Shown here piece after piece: positions 25,369-33,920 of a DNA stretch of 64,000 nt. The stretch comes from Photorhabdus heterorhabditis (GTDB lineage Bacteria; Pseudomonadota; Gammaproteobacteria; Enterobacterales; Enterobacteriaceae): NCBI RefSeq assembly GCF_018448905.1, contig NZ_RCWA01000019.1:1-64000 (forward strand). The letters run 5' to 3'. Numbering within the stretch: the stretch's first letter is position 1; each line of letters opens with the position of its first letter. Made by a program: the position numbers and the translations under genes. Below the pieces are notes generated by a model. It was not told the DNA's origin and did not search any database. It was given only the letters and a program-made list of their open reading frames with translations.

Positions 25369-26745
25369 ATGAGCGATTCATCAACCGCCGTGCAACAGCC
25401 AGATCTCCCGGCTGGTCAACATAAGCAGCTAACGGCACAACAGCAATCCGTCATTAACAAGCTATTTCGTCGCCTGATTATTTTCCTGTTTGTCTTATTT
25501 GTATTCTCGTTTCTGGATCGCATTAATATTGGGTTTGCCGGCCTGACAATGGGTAAAGATCTTGGGCTGAACGCGACAATGTTCGGTCTGGCGGCAACGC
25601 TATTTTATGCCACTTATGTCATCTTCGGTATTCCCAGCAATATCATGCTCAGTATTGTCGGGGCGCGACGCTGGATAGCCACGATCATGGTGCTCTGGGG
25701 GATCTCCTCCACTGCCACCATGTTCGCCACCGGACCAACCAGCCTGTACATCTTGCGTATGCTGGTCGGTATCGCCGAAGCGGGTTTCGTGCCGGGTATC
25801 CTGTTGTATCTGACTTACTGGTTCCCGGCTTACTATCGCGCCCGTGCCAATGCGCTATTCATGGTGGCAATGCCGGTGACTATGGCTTTTGGTTCTCTGG
25901 CTTCCGGTTATATTCTGGAAATGGATGGCCTCCTGAACCTTCACGGCTGGCAATGGTTATTCCTGCTGGAAGGTTTTCCTTCGGTATTACTGGGAATTGT
26001 CGTTTGGTTCTACCTTGATGATTCACCCAAACGCGCTAACTGGCTGACAGATGAAGATAAAAAATGCTTACAAGAGATGATGGATAATGACCAATCCGCT
26101 CTGATTCAACCGGCAAGCTCATCAACTCACCAGGCAATACAAAAACGCAGTATATGGCGTGAGATTTTCGCTCCGATCATGCTGATGTATATTCTGTCTT
26201 ATTTCTGCCTGACCAACACACTGAGCGCGATTAATATCTGGACGCCGCAGATTGTGCAAAGCTTCAATCAGGGCAGCAGTAACATTACGATCGGCATTCT
26301 GACTGCTATTCCTCAGTTTTGTACTATTATTGGGATGGTTTACTGGAGTCGCCGTTCAGACCGGTTACAAGAACGTAAAGTACACACAGCTCTACCCTAT
26401 CTGTTCGCCGCCGCAGGCTGGATATTGACCTCATTAACCAACCACAGTGTCATTCAACTGACTGGGATTATTATGGCTTCAACCGGTTCATTTACCGCAA
26501 TGGCGGTCTTCTGGACAACGCCGGATCAAGCTATCAGCTTACGTGCAAGAGCAATCGGCATTGCAGTTATTAGCGCTACAGGTAACATAGGTTCAGCACT
26601 CAGTCCGTTATTAATCGGCTGGCTGAAAGATCAGACAGGGAGCTTTAATACTGGTCTCTATTTCGTTGCCGGATTACTGGTCATTGGTGCCGCCATTATC
26701 TGGGCAATCCCAATGAAATATTCCAGACAGAGAGCAACGCCGTAA
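25369..26745 (+). CDS. hpaX: 4-hydroxyphenylacetate permease, MFS
   Basis: The 458 aa equal the remembered length of E. coli HpaX. This MFS transporter of the anion:cation symporter group has about 12 TM helices: FSFLDRINIGFAGLTMGKDL (TM1 signature), YVIFGIPSNIMLSIVGARRW, GIAEAGFVPGILLYLTYWFP, and a late GNIGSALSPLLIGWLKDQTG. The N-terminal 35 residues are a polar Gln-rich tail. It imports HPA with protons. It lies 97 bp after hpaI and just before hpaA, as in E. coli. Confidence 0.92.
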   Translation: MSDSSTAVQQPDLPAGQHKQLTAQQQSVINKLFRRLIIFLFVLFVFSFLDRINIGFAGLTMGKDLGLNATMFGLAATLFYATYVIFGIPSNIMLSIVGARRWIATIMVLWGISSTATMFATGPTSLYILRMLVGIAEAGFVPGILLYLTYWFPAYYRARANALFMVAMPVTMAFGSLASGYILEMDGLLNLHGWQWLFLLEGFPSVLLGIVVWFYLDDSPKRANWLTDEDKKCLQEMMDNDQSALIQPASSSTHQAIQKRSIWREIFAPIMLMYILSYFCLTNTLSAINIWTPQIVQSFNQGSSNITIGILTAIPQFCTIIGMVYWSRRSDRLQERKVHTALPYLFAAAGWILTSLTNHSVIQLTGIIMASTGSFTAMAVFWTTPDQAISLRARAIGIAVISATGNIGSALSPLLIGWLKDQTGSFNTGLYFVAGLLVIGAAIIWAIPMKYSRQRATP

Positions 26746-26769
26746 TTTCGATAAAAAGGAAAAATCGTC

Positions 26770-27660
26770 ATGATTGAGCCTATCATTGCCAATATTGATA
26801 TCAGCAAAGACTATGATGAAACTCAAGGCACTGATGATGTGCATTATCAAACATTTGGCCGAATGGCTGCATTTTTCGGTCGTAACATGCAGGCTCATCG
26901 TCATGATGGTTTCTTCCAACTTCATTTTCTGATCACCGGACATATTGAATTACAGTTAGATGAGCAACACTATTCTGTACAAGCACCGCTGTTTATCCTG
27001 ACACCACCATCTGTTCCTCATGCTTTTCTTACTCAAGATGACAGTGACGGATATGTCCTTACCGTGCGACAGGAACTGATATTACCGCTATTGGAATCTC
27101 TCTATCCTGCAAACAAAGATGTTCTTGATATTCCAGCTATTTGCTTATCTGTCGCAGATAAACCGACAGAATTAGACGCTTTTAACCATTACTGGGCGCT
27201 GATAGCTCGCGAATCAGCGAATAACTTTGCCGGACGGGAACAATCATTGACATTTTTAGCACAAGCATTATTCACTTTGCTACTGCGTAATATTCCTCTT
27301 GATGACCATCCTGTTAATGGTGTACGCGGGGAAATTAAAATATTTCAGCGATTTAACCAACTAATAGACAACTATTACCATCATCACCTTTCCGTACCGG
27401 AATATGCCAATAAACTAGGAATTACAGAATCACGGTTGAAAGATATGTGCCGACGGTTTGCCAACCGTCCACCTAAAAGATTGATTTTTGATCGCCAGCT
27501 ACGTGAGGCTAAACGACTACTGTTATTCAGTGATTGTGCCGTATTTGAAATTGCCTATCAGCTTGGATTCAAAGATCCCGCCTATTTTGCTCGTTTCTTT
27601 AATAGATTGGTTGGCTGCTCCCCCAGTTTTTGGCGGGAAAGAAATATTTATGAAAAATAA
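26770..27660 (+). CDS. hpaA: HPA-responsive activator, AraC/XylS family
   Basis: The 296-aa protein has an N-terminal cupin-like ligand domain (MQAHRHDGFFQLHFLITGHI; FILTPPSVPHAFLTQDDSDG) and a C-terminal double HTH (LSVPEYANKLGITESRLKDM; CAVFEIAYQLGFKDPAYFAR, FFNRLVGCSPSFWRE). HpaA activates hpaBC in the presence of HPA in E. coli. Here hpaBC lies 10.8 kb downstream, so regulation must act over a distant locus. RBS AAAAGGAAAAAT precedes the ATG, 24 bp after hpaX. Confidence 0.93.
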   Translation: MIEPIIANIDISKDYDETQGTDDVHYQTFGRMAAFFGRNMQAHRHDGFFQLHFLITGHIELQLDEQHYSVQAPLFILTPPSVPHAFLTQDDSDGYVLTVRQELILPLLESLYPANKDVLDIPAICLSVADKPTELDAFNHYWALIARESANNFAGREQSLTFLAQALFTLLLRNIPLDDHPVNGVRGEIKIFQRFNQLIDNYYHHHLSVPEYANKLGITESRLKDMCRRFANRPPKRLIFDRQLREAKRLLLFSDCAVFEIAYQLGFKDPAYFARFFNRLVGCSPSFWRERNIYEK

Positions 27661-27674
27661 ATGCTAATATTGAC

Positions 27675-27756
27675 TATACCCGTCATCTTTCAAGTTGCTT
27701 CTTTGTTGGCTGCTTTCACTTGCCGCCGCGCTGCAAATTGAAATCTATTGGGTATA
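27675..27756. repeat. Short ERIC-type palindrome (82 bp)
   Basis: TATACCCGTCATCTTTCAAG at the left pairs with a right arm ending TTGAAATCTATTGGGTATA, with an internal CTTTGTTGGCTGC...TTGCCGCCGCGCTGC segment. It is a centre-deleted form of the 127-bp element at 33638-33764. Placed 14 bp after hpaA, it can fold into a long hairpin in the mRNA. Confidence 0.85.
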
Positions 27757-28063
27757 TCAATACTGGCACTTCTTATTTCAATCCTAAAGTAAATATGAAA
27801 CCAGAAAATTGTCATATCAATAGACAGCATCCTATTTAAACTACAATCGGATGATGATTACCCTGCTATCTATTTTCTAGCACTTTATGCTCTCTGTTAT
27901 TAATTTCCCTTAGACTCAAGAATTTTTATTACAAAACCTCTTCCCAGAATTAAAATTCCGCATATACTGGAATGTGTAACTTACTGGAATTTCGACGGAT
28001 AAAATGATGGCAATAGGAGTGCCGATGATATAGATAAATTTATTAAAGACAAGGAAACAACAT
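27757..28063. other. Gene-free AT-rich spacer
   Basis: No ORF, terminator or repeat that I can support; probably contains the promoter of the small two-gene unit that follows. Confidence 0.5.
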
Positions 28064-28222
28064 ATGAAAGATCCTAACTATACGGCAAATGAGTTTGGAT
28101 TCCGACGTTCTGATGCTACAGCCTTCATACGTTATAAATGGTTATCCAGCAACAGAGAATATAATGAATCCGGCAGAACAGCTTTAGAGAAAAGAAAAAA
28201 TTCAATAATGGGCATCTTATAA
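28064..28222 (+). CDS. Small hypothetical protein (52 aa), first gene of a pair
   Basis: ATG 28064 has AAGGAAACA upstream, and 52 codons end in a TAA that overlaps the next ATG (TAATG at 28220-28224). The product (MKDPNYTANEFGFRRSDATA, then FIRYKWLSSNREYNESGRTA) is polar and not recognised. Close coupling to a membrane-protein gene suggests a functional pair. Confidence 0.45.
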   Translation: MKDPNYTANEFGFRRSDATAFIRYKWLSSNREYNESGRTALEKRKNSIMGIL

Positions 28223-28533
28223 TGTGCAAATCGACCATAGCCTTAAATACCCTTTATGCCACCTTTTGCGCCTTATTCATATATACGATGTCATATTTGG
28301 AAGAAGAATATTATATAGGTGATCGGGATATAAAAGACATTTGTGTTGTATATAAAGAAATTATAGATGATAACCGTGATGTATTTGCTCCCGTATGTTT
28401 ACTAATTGTATCACCATTAATTTATGCAGTTGTGAAAAAAAGATTCAAATCACTTTCCCTTAATATAATGACATTGGCTTTACTGGCATATTGGATATGG
28501 CGTTTTTTTATCCGCCTTATAGTATGCATTTAA
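28222..28533 (+). CDS. Small inner-membrane protein (103 aa), second gene of a pair
   Basis: Three hydrophobic helices are visible: IALNTLYATFCALFIYTMSY, then VFAPVCLLIVSPLIYAVV and LNIMTLALLAYWIWRFFIRL, with an acidic loop (EEEYYIGDRDIKDICVVYKE) after the first. The layout recalls DUF2645/YjeO-like small inner-membrane proteins, but the match is from memory and weak. It is translated from an ATG inside the stop of the upstream gene. An immunity-type or envelope role is possible. Confidence 0.5.
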   Translation: MCKSTIALNTLYATFCALFIYTMSYLEEEYYIGDRDIKDICVVYKEIIDDNRDVFAPVCLLIVSPLIYAVVKKRFKSLSLNIMTLALLAYWIWRFFIRLIVCI

Positions 28534-28580
28534 AATAATTTCAGATATTCAGGTGGCGACTAGCAGATGCTACCTGAATA

Positions 28581-28656
28581 TATACCCAATAGATTTCAAG
28601 TTGCAGTGCGGCAGCAAGAGAACGCAGCCAACAAAGAGGCAATTTGAAAGATGACT
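28581..28656. repeat. Short ERIC-type palindrome, opposite orientation, right end eroded
   Basis: TATACCCAATAGATTTCAAG, then GCAGCAAGAGAACGCAGCCA, continues to AATTTGAAAGATGAC. It is the reverse orientation of the element at 27675-27756, with the final GGGTATA changed to TAACCATA. Confidence 0.8.
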
Positions 28657-28703
28657 AACCATAGTGATTTTTAATGTAACAGTAAATAAAAAGGTTAAAT
28701 ACA

Positions 28704-28880
28704 ATGGACATTAAAGAAAGATTACAGTATATAAATAAGTTTAAAAGAGCTTTTTATCGTCAAGATTATGAGTTACTCGGCAAGATTCTTAATGAATTAG
28801 GCGAATTACAATTAAATTATCTTAATACCGCACCACTAGTATTATTAGATAGTATTCATTCACTTATCTGCTATTGCTAA
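28704..28880 (+). pseudogene. Small hypothetical gene, probably frameshifted
   Basis: ATG 28704 starts 58 codons (MDIKERLQYINKFKRAFYRQ, then LLGKILNELGELQLNYLN) ending TAA at 28880. A different frame just downstream continues protein-like sequence from ATG 28905 (MHYDEFELKFRQAIDIILLE, ending NNAKFYK and TGA near 29000). Together they would make a helical protein of about 100 aa, similar in size to bacteriocin or contact-toxin immunity proteins. No family is recognised. Confidence 0.35.
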
Positions 28881-29332
28881 AGATATCAAAAAAACTCTGA
28901 GAACATGCATTACGATGAATTTGAACTGAAATTTCGGCAAGCTATTGATATTATATTACTTGAATCAAACATTCCAAATAATGCAAAATTTTATAAATGA
29001 ACACCTTAAATAAAGATAAATAAATCAATTTTCTATCTGTAAAGTTTTCAAGTAAAAACAAGTACTTTTGAAGGTAATAAATAATTATACATTATACTTC
29101 AAAAGCGCTATTCAATGAATTCCCATGCTATTTATTAACCAAACTGCAAGAACATTAATCACATATAAATAAGTTAAATTTAGATAAAATAAAAACAATT
29201 ATATAAATAACAATAGCAATATTGAAAACATTTCTATAGCATATGCAAAAGTTTTTTTGTTTCAATTTGACTTATTAACATCACCGCGTTTGATATTTAA
29301 TTTATTAATATAAAACTGTAAATGAGAACATT
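28881..29332. other. Mostly gene-free AT-rich stretch
   Basis: Apart from the out-of-frame tail of the preceding small ORF (about 28905-29000) nothing is recognisable. The last 100 bp should hold the promoter of the SDR gene; the sequence is too AT-rich to single out -35/-10 boxes. Confidence 0.5.
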
Positions 29333-30079
29333 ATGCAAAAAATTACATTAATTACTGGTGGATCACGCGGCATTGGTCGAGCAACGGCTTTTTATCTGGC
29401 AGAGAAAGGGCATCACATTGGTATTGGCTATCACACTAATCAAGATCAAGCACAGGAAGTCACAGAAATTATTCATAATATGGGCGGTAAGGCTATCGCC
29501 ATTCAGGTCAATATCGCTGACGAAAAACAAGTTATAGAACTCTTCCAGAGAACCGATAAAGAACTTGGATGTATAACCGGCTTAGTAAATAATGCCGGCA
29601 TTCTCAAACCACAAGCATCAATTGAACAACTAACCGCTGACCGCCTGAATAATATTTTTGCCACCAATGTCGTGGGAAGTTTTCTCTGTGCACGAGAAGC
29701 GGTTAAAAGAATGTCTTTCCGACATGGCGGCCAAGGAGGCTCAATCGTCAATGTTTCATCAGTCGCATCTCGACTAGGCTCACCGCACGAATATATCGAT
29801 TATGCCGCATCGAAAGGTGCGATCGATACTTTGACTATCGGTCTGTCTTTAGAAGTCGCAGATCAAGGCATTCGGGTAAATGCTGTTCGCCCCGGATTTA
29901 TTTATACTGATATGCATACCGATAGCGGCGAGCCAAATCGAGTCGATCGGGTAAAAAATTCCCTCCCAATGAAACGTGGCGGGCAACCAGAAGAAGTCGC
30001 ACAGGCCATAGCCTGGTTACTGTCGGATGAAGCTTCATACGTAACCGGAAATTTTATTGATCTAGCCGGAGGGAAATAA
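29333..30079 (+). CDS. Short-chain dehydrogenase/reductase (glucose-dehydrogenase-like)
   Basis: The 248-aa classical SDR has the cofactor loop TGGSRGIGRATAFYLA near the N-terminus, the LVNNAGIL motif, the catalytic Ser in SIVNVSSVASRLGSP, YIDYAASKGAIDTL with the YxxxK pair, and a C-terminal YVTGNFIDLAGGK. It resembles YgfF-type oxidoreductases; the substrate is unknown. It stands alone between small ORFs and the tccC-like gene, with no clear pathway partner. Confidence 0.85.
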   Translation: MQKITLITGGSRGIGRATAFYLAEKGHHIGIGYHTNQDQAQEVTEIIHNMGGKAIAIQVNIADEKQVIELFQRTDKELGCITGLVNNAGILKPQASIEQLTADRLNNIFATNVVGSFLCAREAVKRMSFRHGGQGGSIVNVSSVASRLGSPHEYIDYAASKGAIDTLTIGLSLEVADQGIRVNAVRPGFIYTDMHTDSGEPNRVDRVKNSLPMKRGGQPEEVAQAIAWLLSDEASYVTGNFIDLAGGK

Positions 30080-30319
30080 ATATCGATTAAGTTGAATCTA
30101 GCTATACATGGAAAACAGACCAGAAAATGAAAAGCGACCCATATTTTCAATTACCCCAGAATTAATACCGAAGATGTATTATTAATTGGCATGGGCAAGC
30201 ATATTGATGGCACATCTGATTACTACCGCCTGGATAAATGATATATCAGCTCGCTTATACAACTTAATGTAAATGAAACTTAATGATAGAAATTCGTAAA
30301 TATAACAAAGAGGTAAATC
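30080..30319. other. Spacer with a gene remnant
   Basis: One frame (30131-30241) reads KATHIFNYPRINTEDVLLIG, then MGKHIDGTSDYYRLDK and a stop, with no start codon. It looks like the end of a lost protein of unknown family. An RBS (AGAGG) for the tccC-like gene lies at about 30309-30313. Confidence 0.4.
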
Positions 30320-33148
30320 ATGAAAAATATTGACTCAAGACTTTATCAACACACTCCCTCAGTCAGCGTCTACGATAACCGTGGCCTGACTATCCGTAAT
30401 ATCGACTTCCATCGTGCCTTTGCAGAAGGTAATACAGATACCCGTATTACCCGCCATCAATATGATGCCCACGGATATTTGAACTACAGCATTGATCCAC
30501 GTTTGTATGATACTAACTCGGGACAACCTAACTTTATCTGGCAGTACGATCTGACCGGTAATCTCCTACGAACAGAAAGCGTGGATGCAGGCTGCACTGT
30601 CACTCTCAATGATATTGAAGGCCGTTTAGTACTGACAAAACTTGCAACCGGAGTCATACAAATCCGGCAATATGAAGACTCTTCCTTACCAGGCCGTCTG
30701 TTGTCAATCACTGAGCAAATACCAGAAAAAGCACCCTGCGTCACTGAACGCTTTATCTGGGCTGGGAATACACCAGAAGAAAAAAATTATAATCTCGCGG
30801 GTCAGTGTGTGCGCCACTACGATACCGCAGGCTTGAATCAACTGAGAGGATTGTCGCTAACCAAAAACATATTATCTCAGTCTCGTCAATTACTGACCGA
30901 TGATCAGGAAACAGATTGGGTAGGCGATAACGAAACCAACTGGCTGGCGAAACTGAACAATGAAACTTACACCACACAAAGTACTTTTGATGCTACCGGT
31001 ACTTTACTGACTCAGATAGATGCAAAAGATAATGTACAACATCTGGCCTATGATATTGCTGGACAACTGAAAAACAGTTGGTTAACCATGAAAGGTCGGA
31101 ACGAACAAATCATTATCAAATCCCTAACCTATTCTGCCGCAGGCCAGAAACTGCGTGAAGAACACGGTAACGGCGTTATCACCGAATACACCTATGAACC
31201 GGAAACTCAGCGGCTTATCGGTATCAAAACCCACCGCCCGTCAGACTCCCAAGTGTTACAAGATTTACGCTATGAATATGACCCAGTAGGCAACGTGATA
31301 AGCATCCGTAACGATGCAGAAGCCACCCGCTTCTGGCACAATCAGAAAGTGGTGCCGGAAAATACCTATAATTACGATTCCCTGTACCAGCTCATCAGTG
31401 CAACAGGCCGTGAGATGGCAAATATCAGTCAGCAAAAGCATCAATTTCCCTCCCCTGCTCTCCCTTATGATAATAATACCTACACCAATTATCTCCGAAC
31501 TTACACCCATGATCGCAGTGGCAACCTGACCAAAATCCAACACAGCTCACCAGCCACTAAAAATAATTACACTACAAATCTGACAATATCGAATAACAGT
31601 AACCGTGCAGTGCTGGATTCACTAACGACAGATCCGACACAAGTAGATGCGTTGTTTGATACTGGCGGACATCAAAAATTGCTGATGCCGGGGCAAAATC
31701 TGAGCTGGAACGCACGGGGCGAACTGCAACAGGTAACATCAGTGAATCATGAAAATATCAGTGACCGGGAATGGTATCGTTATGACAGTAACGGGATGCG
31801 TCTGTTAAAAGTTAATGAGCAGCAAACCGGTCACAGCCAACAACAACGAGTCACTTATCTTCCCGGGCTGGAACTACGTACAACACAAAATGGCAACGCT
31901 ATAACAGAAAACCTGCATGTTATTACGGTAGGGACGGCGGGTCACGCACAAGTGCGAGTATTGCACTGGGAAACCACTCCACCAGCAGATATCAGCAACA
32001 ATCAGCTACGCTACAGCGTTGATAATTCGATTGGCTCCAGCCAACTTGAACTGGATCATGAAGGGCAAATTATTAGTCAGGAAGAGTACTATCCATTTGG
32101 CGGTACCGCTTTATGGGCGGCAAAGAATAGGACAGAAGCCAATTACAAGACTATCCGGTACTCAGGCAAAGAAAGAGATGCAACGGGATTGTATTATTAT
32201 GGATTTCGGTATTATCAGCCGTGGATAGGTAGATGGCTAAGTGCCGATCCAGCCGGAACGGTAGATGGACTGAATTTGTACCAAATGGTGCGCAATAATC
32301 CCGTCACCTTTATAGACACAGATGGCCGAATGTTAGAGCCGACATCATCTCGAACTGAGGCAGTACAATCACCACCGTCCTTAGTCTCATTGACACGCAA
32401 TGCAGTCGCTGGATTCAAACATTATAATATTGAAGATATCAGGCAGTATCTCGGTGGTATTAGAGAGCTAAGGGGTTCTGCATACGCCCATGCTCACAGC
32501 GCTGCTGAAAAATTTATTACTAATCTGGAAAACAGTCGGAAGAAAAAAGCCCCCGATGAGTCAGAACTGGCGTCAAAAGGGTACCCCCAAACCTTAAGCC
32601 AAGCCGCCAAGGTCGTTGGAAAAACGTCAGATAAATATACGCCTAAGTTTGATGAAAACGCTCAAAACCCAGACAGAATTAGTCTTACTAAAACACCAAT
32701 TGGAACTGGTATTCCCGCCAAAGGCACAAAAAATCCGTTAAATCCAGTGTTGGAGTTTGACGCTCATGGCAATGAGATCTTTTATCGAACAATGTCAGAG
32801 CAACATTATGAACATTTACAACAAACCGGTAAGTTACCCCCAACCACTGAAACTTCTATTTCTCCGGCTTTATCTTATTCATTAGATTACAAAGGGCATA
32901 CGGTCCAATTTATAACCAAACCAGGTACCTTTGAGCAACTTAAAGAAATTGGTATCGCAGCCAATAAGCCAGCTGAAGTTCAATTCCCTCATATGTTAAA
33001 AGGCATCGGGGAGTGGATGCAAACAAACGCACGCTTCAAAGTAGAAGGTGGGCAAATGACAACACAACTTGGTCAAGGTATGGCAATAGAAACGTTCAAT
33101 AGAAACATTATTGGTTACAAACTAGTCCGTTCAGAGAGGAAAAATTAA
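30320..33148 (+). CDS. tccC: TccC-like Rhs-repeat toxin (Tc toxin C subunit) with a variable C-terminal effector
   Basis: The 942-aa protein starts with the TccC N-terminus (SRLYQHTPSVSVYDNRGLTI), followed by YD/RHS repeats and the core signature YYYGFRYYQPWIGRWLSADP, then AGTVDGLNLYQMVRNNPVTF. D643 and D649 sit where the auto-cleaving aspartyl protease residues of TccC proteins lie, and cleavage is expected after residue 670 (FIDTDGR|M). The variable C-terminus (671-942) has a linker and a compact domain from about residue 810 (NEIFYRTMSEQHYEHLQQTG; ISPALSYSLDYKGHTVQFIT; QLGQGMAIETFNRNIIGY). An ADP-ribosyltransferase-like fold is possible, as in other TccC effectors, but is unproven. A small gene overlaps its stop. 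Confidence 0.9.
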   Translation: MKNIDSRLYQHTPSVSVYDNRGLTIRNIDFHRAFAEGNTDTRITRHQYDAHGYLNYSIDPRLYDTNSGQPNFIWQYDLTGNLLRTESVDAGCTVTLNDIEGRLVLTKLATGVIQIRQYEDSSLPGRLLSITEQIPEKAPCVTERFIWAGNTPEEKNYNLAGQCVRHYDTAGLNQLRGLSLTKNILSQSRQLLTDDQETDWVGDNETNWLAKLNNETYTTQSTFDATGTLLTQIDAKDNVQHLAYDIAGQLKNSWLTMKGRNEQIIIKSLTYSAAGQKLREEHGNGVITEYTYEPETQRLIGIKTHRPSDSQVLQDLRYEYDPVGNVISIRNDAEATRFWHNQKVVPENTYNYDSLYQLISATGREMANISQQKHQFPSPALPYDNNTYTNYLRTYTHDRSGNLTKIQHSSPATKNNYTTNLTISNNSNRAVLDSLTTDPTQVDALFDTGGHQKLLMPGQNLSWNARGELQQVTSVNHENISDREWYRYDSNGMRLLKVNEQQTGHSQQQRVTYLPGLELRTTQNGNAITENLHVITVGTAGHAQVRVLHWETTPPADISNNQLRYSVDNSIGSSQLELDHEGQIISQEEYYPFGGTALWAAKNRTEANYKTIRYSGKERDATGLYYYGFRYYQPWIGRWLSADPAGTVDGLNLYQMVRNNPVTFIDTDGRMLEPTSSRTEAVQSPPSLVSLTRNAVAGFKHYNIEDIRQYLGGIRELRGSAYAHAHSAAEKFITNLENSRKKKAPDESELASKGYPQTLSQAAKVVGKTSDKYTPKFDENAQNPDRISLTKTPIGTGIPAKGTKNPLNPVLEFDAHGNEIFYRTMSEQHYEHLQQTGKLPPTTETSISPALSYSLDYKGHTVQFITKPGTFEQLKEIGIAANKPAEVQFPHMLKGIGEWMQTNARFKVEGGQMTTQLGQGMAIETFNRNIIGYKLVRSERKN

Positions 33149-33630
33149 TGTTACTTAATTTAGAACAAGATTGTATTCCTATGAAATGCGTCTTTTTACT
33201 CTCTGAGGAGCTAAAAACCAATGCTAAACGTATCTCATTAACACAAGAGTTAACACTTAACCAATTAAAGCCCCAAATGGGTCTTAAAGGGAAGTATGGA
33301 CTTTTTGGATCGCCAGACTGGTGGAAAAATATCAAACAACGGAAGATGCCTCTGTTGTTTCTTTCTGGTGTTATCTGTGATGCGTATATTGCCGGTCAGG
33401 ACAATTTCAGCATGAACAACACCATTGATTTGAAATTAAGTGATGGCTCTATATGTACTGCTGGTATTTATGTAAACAACAAAGATGATGTCATACTTTT
33501 TCGAATTGGTTATAGAGCCGCTATTGTTTATGCACTTGATGAATTAAAACTACAGCCTGCTGTAGATGGTGGGGTAAATTTTTCAAAAATTGCTTTGGAA
33601 ATGGCTGTTTCATTACAACCCGTTGAATAA
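33148..33630 (+). CDS. Candidate immunity protein for the TccC-like effector (160 aa)
   Basis: The ATG overlaps the last base of the tccC-like stop (TAATG), so translation is coupled. The 160-aa soluble protein has no signal peptide (QDCIPMKCVFLLSEELKTNA; GKYGLFGSPDWWKNIKQRKM; YVNNKDDVILFRIGYRAAIV). I recognise no family. Position, size and coupling match polymorphic-toxin immunity genes. Tc toxins aimed at insects do not normally need one, so this pairing is notable. An ERIC element follows the stop at once. The immunity role is inference. Confidence 0.6.
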   Translation: MLLNLEQDCIPMKCVFLLSEELKTNAKRISLTQELTLNQLKPQMGLKGKYGLFGSPDWWKNIKQRKMPLLFLSGVICDAYIAGQDNFSMNNTIDLKLSDGSICTAGIYVNNKDDVILFRIGYRAAIVYALDELKLQPAVDGGVNFSKIALEMAVSLQPVE

Positions 33631-33637
33631 ATTTATT

Positions 33638-33764
33638 TATACCTGTTATCTTTCAAGTTGCCTCTTTGTTGGCGGCACTCACTCACCCCGGTCACAGAGT
33701 TATCTATGCTCCCGGGGATTCGCGCCCTTGCCGTCGTGATCCATCTTGAAATCTATTGGGTATA
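33638..33764. repeat. ERIC element, full length (127 bp)
   Basis: From TATACCTGTTATCTTTCAAG to AAATCTATTGGGTATA is exactly 127 bp, the canonical ERIC length, including the central CACTCACCCCGGTCAC...GCTCCCGGGGATTCGCG dyad typical of enterobacterial ERIC sequences. Confidence 0.9.
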
Positions 33765-33793
33765 TAACAATTTGAAATAATTACAATTGAATG

Positions 33794-33820
33794 AGGTGTT
33801 TCTTCCAAGAAGAAACACCT
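33794..33820. terminator. Hairpin downstream of the PfaD-aminotransferase gene
   Basis: AGGTGTTTCTT / AAGAAACACCT is a perfect 11-bp stem with a 5-nt loop, about 100 bp beyond the minus-strand stop. No clear T tract on either side, so termination is uncertain. Confidence 0.4.
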
Positions 33821-33920
33821 ATGACCCAACGCGACCGCCAGATAGCCGACATCCAGTAACATCTTAACAATCGTCAAATAAAACCGCCTGCTGTACCACT
33901 GATGACAGCCATTTACCAAC

